Of a DNA stretch of 10,628 bases, positions 6,819 to 10,628 are shown piece after piece (within the stretch, counting starts at the first letter, position 1; each line of letters starts with the position of its first letter). The notes under the pieces are model-generated. The model was not told the origin of the DNA and searched no databases. It saw only the letters and a program-made list of their open reading frames with translations. The position numbers and the translations under genes are program-made. The DNA is from Ruminococcaceae bacterium UBA3451 (GTDB taxonomy: Bacteria; Bacillota; Clostridia; Oscillospirales; Acutalibacteraceae): NCBI GenBank assembly GCA_002378845.1, contig DFRY01000022.1, positions 35,470 through 46,097 of the forward strand, given 5' to 3'.

Positions 6819-7319
6819 TTACAGCAATTGCTTTTTCATAGTATGGCACTCCAATTCCATTCCGTTTTCCTGTACGATAAAAGTGTTAATAACGGAATAT
6901 CCGTGATTTAGATAGAATTTTATTGCACGATGATTCTCTGTCAAAACCTCAAGGGTGCTGCTTTTATAGTTGTGGGCTCGCATGATTTTCTCCATCTCGA
7001 TATAAAGCTGATTGCCCACCCCAATCCCAATATAACTTGGAGATAAATATATGGCATACCAATCGGCACCGTCCGGTTCGTTTTCTGATTTTCCAAAAAC
7101 AACAGAACCCACTATCTGGCCATCAATTTCCGCGATGAAACAGGTATCACCTTTGGAAATTTCCTCTTGTAAGATAGGTACCCAATGTTCTTCGGTCAGT
7201 GAATCTAAATAAGAATCACTCATCATGTTTCGATAAGCCGATTTGTAGCTTTCTGCTATTTGAGCACTGACCCGGTTAAGCTCATTCTTTGTTGGTGTTC
7301 GAAAAATGATATTGTCCAT
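6819..7319 (-). CDS. GNAT-family N-acetyltransferase
   Basis: This 166-residue protein is a single GNAT domain, which transfers the acetyl group of acetyl-CoA to an amine. The core is visible: strand FIAEIDGQIVGSVVF (61-75), strand 4 WYAIYLSP (87-94), the acetyl-CoA pyrophosphate loop Y-I-G-I-G-V-G (96-102) with following helix, and motif B ENHRAIKFYLNHGY (128-141). The usual Arg/Gln of the R/Q-x-x-G-x-G/A signature is Ile97, which is unusual. The start ATG (7317-7319) has GAAAGGAA 7-8 nt upstream on the minus strand. It is a single-gene unit running convergently into the tRNA-Leu terminator and is AT-richer than the operon before it. The substrate is not recognisable; small-molecule or antibiotic acetylation are only possibilities. 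Confidence 0.88.
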   Translation of the reverse strand: MDNIIFRTPTKNELNRVSAQIAESYKSAYRNMMSDSYLDSLTEEHWVPILQEEISKGDTCFIAEIDGQIVGSVVFGKSENEPDGADWYAIYLSPSYIGIGVGNQLYIEMEKIMRAHNYKSSTLEVLTENHRAIKFYLNHGYSVINTFIVQENGMELECHTMKKQLL

Positions 7320-7364
7320 ATTTGAATTCCTTTCGTCTGATGGAAATACTATAAAATTTATATC

Positions 7365-7393
7365 ATTATCTCATTTTCACCATAGAATGACAA
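7365..7393 (-). promoter_or_regulatory. Candidate promoter of the GNAT gene (minus strand)
   Basis: Read on the minus strand, TTGTCA (7388-7393) and GATAAT (7365-7370) are separated by exactly 17 bp. The predicted start near 7358 is about 40 bp from the ATG. The match is good but there is no further support. Confidence 0.55.
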
Positions 7394-7416
7394 GCTGTGC
7401 AAAAAGAATCCTTGCC

Positions 7417-7445
7417 AAACTTCCGCATCATGTTTACGGAAGTTT
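7417..7445 (-). terminator. Hairpin overlapping the DUF6512 gene stop codon
   Basis: AAACTTCCG (7417-7425) and CGGAAGTTT (7437-7445) form a perfect 9-bp stem with an 11-nt loop. On the minus strand it begins at the stop codon of the membrane-protein gene. The following sequence is GGCAAGGATTCTTTTTG, so the T-run is displaced by about 10 nt. It may act as a weak terminator or a 3'-end stabiliser. Confidence 0.5.
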
Positions 7446-8010
7446 ATTCTTCATGAATCTTTGATACGGAATTTGCGCGGTTTTTGGGAATGCCGTATTC
7501 CTTTGAAACAGGATCAAGGAACATCCCGATGTGCGGAGGGGTAAAGGTAAATAGTACGAAACATAGCGTTAAAAGCAAAAGAAGAATGGCACCTATAAAA
7601 TCAGGACTTGTGCCGATGTCAGTCTCGTAAATCACCCTCCAGCTGTAGAAATAAGCAGCCGCTACACCTAATAGGAAGGTTAGAATATCAGCCCACAGGA
7701 AATTGCTTCCAATGATTCCGGTATAGGTGTAAAAGGCGATTAAAATAACCAGCATACCGAAAGCAATGCCGAATGACTTGGCAAAAATGAAGTTAGGGTA
7801 ATCTTTTCCGATTACAAAATATTCCACCGTGCTGTATAGTAACATTGGCGTAAAAAGCAGCTTTAGGTGCTCCCAAGTGCTTTCGTTTACCGGGCTGAAA
7901 ATTCCGACAATCCATTTGTGCCCGGACCAATTGTAAACAAAATGGAGTAAGGTACCGGCAATCACCGTAAAAATGAACCCGGTTATTTCCCAAATTGCTA
8001 TCTTTTCCAC
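7444..8010 (-). CDS. Multi-pass membrane protein, DUF6512-like
   Basis: This 188-residue protein has about five membrane segments (roughly residues 8-27, 50-67, 80-98, 108-127 and 138-156). The function is unknown; I recognise it as resembling the DUF6512 family of Firmicutes membrane proteins. Charged and polar residues sit in or beside the first two segments: E8, H23, W27 and a striking N42-E-S-T-W-E-H-L49 block. A TPPHIGMFLDP segment (157-167) follows the last helix. The chosen start is GTG at 8010-8008, because AAAGGGG lies 7 nt upstream. The longer frame from 8061 has no ribosome site and adds an Arg-rich non-hydrophobic leader. It is transcribed divergently from the DUF6442-Xre pair and tandemly with the GNAT gene. 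No catalytic family can be named. Confidence 0.8.
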   Translation of the reverse strand: MEKIAIWEITGFIFTVIAGTLLHFVYNWSGHKWIVGIFSPVNESTWEHLKLLFTPMLLYSTVEYFVIGKDYPNFIFAKSFGIAFGMLVILIAFYTYTGIIGSNFLWADILTFLLGVAAAYFYSWRVIYETDIGTSPDFIGAILLLLLTLCFVLFTFTPPHIGMFLDPVSKEYGIPKNRANSVSKIHEE

Positions 8011-8039
8011 ATTAACACCCCTTTCGCTGAATTGTATGC

Positions 8040-8107
8040 TTCGTATGCGAAAAATAGGCATTGCTGCACCGGACCGTCTGTTTTATGTCAGATAAAAGTT
8101 TATGACA
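8040..8107. repeat. Short repeats in the divergent intergenic region
   Basis: The gap between the DUF6512 gene and the DUF6442-like gene contains a 12-bp palindrome, TTCGTATGCGAA (8040-8051), and two direct copies of TTTATGWCA (8082-8090 and 8099-8107), 17 bp apart. These could be regulator sites, for example for the nearby Xre protein. The matches are short, so chance is a real alternative. No good minus-strand promoter was found here. Confidence 0.3.
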
Positions 8108-8135
8108 AGTGTGTTGGAAATTATGTCTTGCATAC

Positions 8136-8164
8136 TTGACATAGCGCCAAGTTTATACTATACT
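8136..8164 (+). promoter_or_regulatory. Consensus promoter of the DUF6442-Xre gene pair
   Basis: A perfect TTGACA (8136-8141) is followed after 17 bp by TATACT (8159-8164). The predicted start near 8171 lies just before the AAAGGTGG ribosome site at 8179-8186. This supports the ATG at 8195 as the true start, because the earlier in-frame start at 8102 lies upstream of the promoter. The -10 area repeats TATACTATACTATAG, and ATAGCTAT at 8165-8172 is palindromic, so a regulator could bind here. Confidence 0.8.
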
Positions 8165-8194
8165 ATAGCTATCTTATTAAAGGTGGCGAATCAT

Positions 8195-8506
8195 ATGGAT
8201 CGGGATGAAATTTTAAGACGAAATAAAGAAAGCAACCCTAAAGATGAAGGCAAAGTATATGTGGAGGATAAAGCAAAGCGCTACGGCGAAATTGGAATGT
8301 GTGTTGTTTTTCTTCTGTTGGTTGTTTATAATCTGATAAAAGGTCAGCCGTTGGATGATCTTCTGGCTATGTTCTGGGGTTATTTGGGTGTCGGTTATTT
8401 TTATAAATACAGGAAGTTCCACGAAAAAGGTTCACTGATTTCCGCTGTTTGCGGAATGATTGCGGCGGTCGCCTTTTTATTGGCTTATGTGATTCAAACA
8501 TGGTAA
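8195..8506 (+). CDS. Small membrane protein, DUF6442-like
   Basis: This 103-residue protein has a charged N-terminus (MDRDEILRRNKES..., residues 1-30) followed by three hydrophobic segments (about 33-48, 56-70 and 82-100), so it is an integral membrane protein with a cytosolic leader. It resembles the DUF6442 family, small Firmicutes proteins whose gene often sits beside a short Xre-type regulator. No activity is known. The ATG at 8195 is supported by AAAGGTGG 8 nt upstream and by the promoter at 8136-8164. Its stop (8504-8506) overlaps or abuts the next gene, so the two are co-transcribed. By analogy with similar pairs, the regulator may control, or respond to, the membrane protein; that is inference. 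Confidence 0.8.
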   Translation: MDRDEILRRNKESNPKDEGKVYVEDKAKRYGEIGMCVVFLLLVVYNLIKGQPLDDLLAMFWGYLGVGYFYKYRKFHEKGSLISAVCGMIAAVAFLLAYVIQTW

Positions 8507-8511
8507 ATGCA

Positions 8512-8721
8512 ATGGAGAATAAATTGGACTTGAATAACCGAATTCGGATGTGGCGCGCTGAAAAGCGGATCTCCCAGGGGGACTTGGCCGACCTGGTCGG
8601 CGTGTCGCGCCAGACCATCAGTTCTATTGAAAACCTGCAGTTTTGCCCAAGCGCAAAGCTTGCCTTATTAATTTGTGTAGCGTTGGACAAAAAGTTTGAA
8701 GAAGTATTCTATTTCGAATGA
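8512..8721 (+). CDS. Short Xre-family (Cro/CI-type) transcriptional regulator
   Basis: The whole 69-residue protein is one helix-turn-helix domain: NNRIRMWRAEKRISQGDLADLVG then VSRQTISSIE (31-40, recognition helix), then the support helices ending in FEEVFYFE. This matches the compact Xre regulators of Firmicutes that lack any effector domain. The usual N-G-x-Y-N-P-S turn reads N41-L-Q-F-C-P-S. ATG 8512 is preferred for its family-like N-terminus; ATG 8500 is an alternative that would overlap the preceding stop by 7 bases. Neither start has a strong ribosome site, so translation is probably coupled to the upstream membrane-protein gene. It likely acts as a dimer and may autoregulate the promoter at 8136-8164. 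Confidence 0.88.
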   Translation: MENKLDLNNRIRMWRAEKRISQGDLADLVGVSRQTISSIENLQFCPSAKLALLICVALDKKFEEVFYFE

Positions 8722-8730
8722 TAATAGAGC

Positions 8731-8763
8731 AAAGGCAGCGCCCGTTTGCAGGGCGCTGCCTTT
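8731..8763 (+). terminator. GC-rich hairpin between convergent genes
   Basis: AAAGGCAGCGCCC (8731-8743) and its exact complement at 8751-8763 form a 13-bp stem with a 7-nt loop, 10 bp after the Xre stop codon. The T-run on either side is only three to four bases, but the stem is strong. It is symmetrical enough to serve both the Xre gene on the plus strand and the methyltransferase gene ending at 8779 on the minus strand. Confidence 0.88.
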
Positions 8764-8778
8764 GTAATAAAAATAGGT

Positions 8779-9408
8779 TTAAAGCTTAGCCGACATCATG
8801 ATTCCGTCGCCAATCGGCAGTAAAACACTGTCAAGCTGCGGGTGTTTCATCACGATCTCGTTGTACTGCCGAATGGGTTCCACCAGGTGGCCCCATTCCT
8901 CTTCCATGTCAAAAACAGGGAACAGTGCGTCGTCAGAAAGAAGAATACCGCCTTTGTTCAGCAAACGAATGCAGTCGTTCAGCAAAACGGGGTAAAGCCT
9001 TTTGTCAACGTCCTGAAAAATCAGGTCATACGGTTCCGTAAGGTCATGTAAAATCTCCCTTGCATCCCCGCGCTTCACAGTAATATAAGCGGTTAGCCCG
9101 GCCTTTAAAAAGTTTTTTTCGGCCTGGTCGGCAACCTTTTCGTCAAATTCAATGGTTGTTATATGCCCGCCGTAAGTTTTCGCGACCGATGCCATAGAAG
9201 CGGTGGAAAAGCCCACGCTGGTTCCGATTTCAAGAATCCTTTTCGGCTGCGTTATTTTTAAAATCAGTCTTAAATAAGCGGCGGCTTCGTCGTCGACCGT
9301 CGGGGTGTAGTCCTGCAGCTCCATACCGGAAGTGTAGTTGTGTTGGCTGAGGAACGGTTTGTTTTTATACAGCTCATGAATATATTCGCTTACTTTTTCA
9401 AATTCCAT
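8779..9408 (-). CDS. SAM-dependent O-methyltransferase (Methyltransf_3 / TrmR-like)
   Basis: This 209-residue class I methyltransferase has the SAM-binding motif I ILEIGTSVGFSTA (58-70), the acidic residue E87 after strand 2 (TTIEFDE) for the ribose, and motif IV IFQDVDKRLYP (130-140). The family is the metal-dependent O-methyltransferases, which act on catechol-like compounds or, in the TrmR branch, on 5-hydroxyuridine in tRNA. The expected metal ligands are D133, D159 and D160; the last position is usually Asn, so the D-D pair in SDDALF is a variation. ATG 9408 has AAAGGAG (9418-9424) upstream, overlapping the marR stop codon, so the two genes form an operon. Control by a MarR regulator argues against a pure housekeeping tRNA role, but that is inference; the substrate is open. 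Confidence 0.88.
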   Translation of the reverse strand: MEFEKVSEYIHELYKNKPFLSQHNYTSGMELQDYTPTVDDEAAAYLRLILKITQPKRILEIGTSVGFSTASMASVAKTYGGHITTIEFDEKVADQAEKNFLKAGLTAYITVKRGDAREILHDLTEPYDLIFQDVDKRLYPVLLNDCIRLLNKGGILLSDDALFPVFDMEEEWGHLVEPIRQYNEIVMKHPQLDSVLLPIGDGIMMSAKL

Positions 9409-9422
9409 TTTTTAAATCTCCT

Positions 9423-9887
9423 TTAAATTGTTTTTGTTAAAATTGCAATCAGCTTGTCGTAGCAGGTAAGAAAGTCCTGCAGTTCCTTTGGCTGCATCTG
9501 TATAAGGGCATTGTGAACAAAGTCGGTTTCGGCTTCCTCACTTAAGGCCTTCAGTACTTTTCTTCCTTCTTCTGTCAGAACAACGTGGTTAATTCTTCGG
9601 TCCTCTGTATCCATTACCCGCTTTAAAAGCCCCTTTTTCTCCAGCCGGGTAACCCGTTCGGAAACGGTGTTTTGGGAAACGCTGATGTTTTTTGCAAGCG
9701 AACCGATGGTGGGTGCCTCGGTATCACTGGTAACATCCAGCATCAAGTCGTCCAGCTCTATCAGCAGGTGAAACTGGTCAAGGCTTAAATCGTATTTCTG
9801 CGCAAGCCGGTGATAATTTTCGTGGATGAGTAAATCCACCGTGTCCCTTCGGGCAATAATTTGCTGCGCGATCTCTTCTTTCTCCAT
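9423..9887 (-). CDS. MarR-family transcriptional regulator
   Basis: The 154-residue protein has the MarR layout: an N-terminal dimerisation helix region (1-45), a winged helix-turn-helix at about 58-105 (TIGSLAKNISVSQNTVSERVTRLEKKGLL), the wing D93-T-E-D-R-R98 matching the conserved DxxDRR signature, and a C-terminal dimerisation helix. MarR proteins are dimeric repressors released by phenolic ligands or oxidants. There is a single Cys (C142), near the C-terminus, and no N-terminal Cys of the OhrR kind, so peroxide sensing by that mechanism is unlikely. ATG 9887 has AGGAGG at 9893-9898. It is the first gene of an operon with the methyltransferase and has two candidate operators over its own promoter, which predicts autorepression. 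Confidence 0.94.
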   Translation of the reverse strand: MEKEEIAQQIIARRDTVDLLIHENYHRLAQKYDLSLDQFHLLIELDDLMLDVTSDTEAPTIGSLAKNISVSQNTVSERVTRLEKKGLLKRVMDTEDRRINHVVLTEEGRKVLKALSEEAETDFVHNALIQMQPKELQDFLTCYDKLIAILTKTI

Positions 9888-9913
9888 AGTTTCCTCCTGA
9901 ATTTATAATTTAT

Positions 9914-9942
9914 ATCGTGCAAAGATTAAATCGTACAACGAT
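9914..9942. promoter_or_regulatory. Tandem candidate MarR operators
   Basis: Two copies of ATCGTRCAAMGAT lie at 9914-9926 and 9930-9942, with a 16-bp period. The right copy has perfect half-sites, ATCGT and ACGAT around a 3-bp centre; the left copy has one mismatch (ATCGT/AAGAT). The outer flanks extend the symmetry as TATATCGT...ACGATATA across the pair. The right copy ends on the marR -10 box and the left lies downstream of the expected start, so binding would block transcription. Confidence 0.75.
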
Positions 9943-9971
9943 ATAATAGAGCACATCTTGAAAAAAGTCAA
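9943..9971 (-). promoter_or_regulatory. Promoter of the marR-methyltransferase operon
   Basis: On the minus strand, TTGACT (9966-9971) is followed after 17 bp by TATTAT (9943-9948). The start is expected near 9936, within the right-hand operator. The architecture fits a repressible promoter. Confidence 0.8.
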
Positions 9972-9995
9972 GCAAAAAATTCTTTTTAATAATAC

Positions 9996-10024
9996 TTGAC
10001 TTTTCCGGTTGAACTGCCGATAAT
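9996..10024 (+). promoter_or_regulatory. Promoter of the RimJ/RimL-type acetyltransferase gene
   Basis: TTGACT (9996-10001) and GATAAT (10019-10024) are 17 bp apart, with the start expected near 10031. The promoter is divergent from that of marR, and the two -35 boxes are only 24 bp apart (9972-9995). The marR operators do not overlap it, so direct MarR control of this gene is not indicated by position. Confidence 0.75.
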
Positions 10025-10056
10025 TAGAATTCTCATAAAGTCAGGAGGAATGAAAA

Positions 10057-10566
10057 TTGCGGAATTGGAAACTGGAATCGACAAGACTGCGGTTAAAGCC
10101 GTTGTCCTGTGAGGAATTGAACTGCATATTGCAGGACGAATTTGAAAAGGTGATTTTAAAATACGATACGGATTCGATTTTAACTGATACCAAATCGGCC
10201 ATTGAAAAAAAGCTGAAGAAAATGGGCTCAGCTGGCAGCGAGGAATATGAATGGTATACCTATTGGCTGATTATTGAGAAAACGGAAAACAAGGGAATCG
10301 GGTTTATCGGGTTTAAAGGGCCGCCGAAGGAAAGCGGGCAAACAGAAGTGGGGTACAGTATTTCGGCGAATTACCGCAGACGGGGGCTTATGTCGGAAGC
10401 GTTGACTTTATTGATAGATTGGGCTTTTGAATCCTCTTCCTGCAGCGGGGTGTTTGCGATGGTGCGCAAAGACAACGTTGCCTCCGCTAAAGTATTACGG
10501 AACTGCAGCTTTTCTGCGGTCGAAGCCTCTGACGGGTACGATCGTTATGTCAGAAGTTTACGGTAG
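10057..10566 (+). CDS. GNAT acetyltransferase, RimJ/RimL type (Acetyltransf_3)
   Basis: This 169-residue protein starts like RimJ/RimL enzymes (LESTRLRLKPLS, 6-17), which acetylate the N-terminal amine of ribosomal proteins or small amines. The strand GIGFIGFKG (80-88), the E97-V-G-Y-S-I segment and the acetyl-CoA loop Y106-R-R-R-G-L-M with E114 on the next helix are intact, as is motif B, N140-VASAKVLRNCSF. The start is TTG at 10057, placed 8 nt after AGGAGG (10043-10048). The ATG at 10050 is in another frame and too close to the ribosome site. The gene has its own promoter and no terminator was seen after it. The substrate cannot be told from sequence; the distant relationship of such proteins to true RimJ/RimL makes ribosomal-protein acetylation only one possibility. 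Confidence 0.9.
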   Translation: MRNWKLESTRLRLKPLSCEELNCILQDEFEKVILKYDTDSILTDTKSAIEKKLKKMGSAGSEEYEWYTYWLIIEKTENKGIGFIGFKGPPKESGQTEVGYSISANYRRRGLMSEALTLLIDWAFESSSCSGVFAMVRKDNVASAKVLRNCSFSAVEASDGYDRYVRSLR

Positions 10567-10628
10567 GAAAGGATTGTATTTTCAGAATGCGGTGCAGGTT
10601 CTTTACAGCGTTGCATTTTGGGGTATAA
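10567..10628. other. Window end, no confidently callable gene
   Basis: The last 62 bases contain no hairpin-plus-T-run terminator I can support. A TTG at 10574 with an AGGA 5 nt upstream opens a frame that stays open for 18 codons to the edge. An ATG at 10587 in another frame ends at TAA on the last base. The TTG frame could be the start of a further gene, but the evidence is too thin to call it. Confidence 0.4.

Noticed and set aside
6651..6911. Open frame of 86 codons starting inside the tRNA
   Set aside because: It reads through the tRNA and its terminator and then antisense to the GNAT gene; it has no family features.
8011..8061. Longer start for the DUF6512 protein at 8061
   Set aside because: No ribosome site precedes it, while GTG 8010 has AAAGGGG at proper spacing and begins right before the first membrane segment.
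8102..8194. Longer start for the DUF6442-like protein at 8102
   Set aside because: The consensus promoter at 8136-8164 lies inside this extension, so the transcript would not include it.
9951..9972. CTTGA...TCAAG inverted repeat as a terminator between marR and the GNAT gene
   Set aside because: It lies in a divergent promoter region, overlaps the marR -35 box, and has only a 4-5 bp stem.
10587..10628. Mini-ORF ATG...TAA ending exactly at the window edge
   Set aside because: Thirteen codons with poor ribosome-site spacing; its end at the last base is a coincidence of the window boundary.
1..10628. CRISPR array, prophage, transposase, toxin-antitoxin or defence island
   Set aside because: No regularly spaced repeats, no integrase or transposase motifs and no defence-type domains were seen; the Xre-membrane pair lacks features of a known toxin-antitoxin family.

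Overview
The window looks like chromosomal DNA of a moderate-GC member of the Firmicutes, class Clostridia, most likely Oscillospiraceae/Ruminococcaceae. The evidence is strong AGGAGG-type ribosome sites, several TTG/GTG starts, sigma-A-type promoters with 17-18 bp spacers, RNase M5 (a low-GC Gram-positive enzyme), and the gene order alaS - HIT - phosphoribosyltransferase - comEC - holA - rnmV. The lineage is inferred from gene content, not from a database match.

Region 1 (1-6565) is a tightly packed plus-strand housekeeping block. It holds the 3' two thirds of alaS, a HinT-type HIT hydrolase, a purine-type phosphoribosyltransferase of uncertain substrate, ComEC (DNA uptake channel), the DNA polymerase III delta subunit (holA) and RNase M5 (rnmV). 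A candidate internal promoter lies across the alaS stop codon and may drive the five downstream genes. comEC and holA are separated by 1 bp, and holA and rnmV overlap by 4 bp, so translational coupling is likely. ComEC is notable because its C-terminal metallo-beta-lactamase-like domain has lost all the recognisable metal ligands.

Region 2 (6566-6751) is a single tRNA-Leu(GAG) transcription unit. It has a near-perfect sigma-A promoter (TTGACA, 18 bp, TATAAT with an extended -10 TG), a type II tRNA with encoded CCA, and a 20-bp-stem terminator.

Region 3 (6752-8763) is visibly more AT-rich and reads as accessory DNA immediately downstream of the tRNA. It carries a minus-strand GNAT acetyltransferase, a minus-strand multi-pass membrane protein of the DUF6512 type, and, divergently, a small membrane protein (DUF6442-like) overlapping or abutting a 69-residue Xre-type regulator. 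This pair has its own consensus promoter and ends at a 13-bp-stem terminator. No integrase, transposase or element end was found.

Region 4 (8764-10628) holds a minus-strand marR - O-methyltransferase operon. Two tandem ATCGT-N3-ACGAT-type operators cover its promoter -10 and start region, which predicts autorepression. A divergent plus-strand RimJ/RimL-type GNAT gene has its own promoter. The last 62 bases hold no gene that can be confidently called.

No CRISPR array, prophage structure, toxin-antitoxin pair or recognisable defence system is present. The least understood items are the DUF6512 and DUF6442-Xre genes, the orphan phosphoribosyltransferase, the nuclease-dead ComEC and the MarR-controlled methyltransferase.
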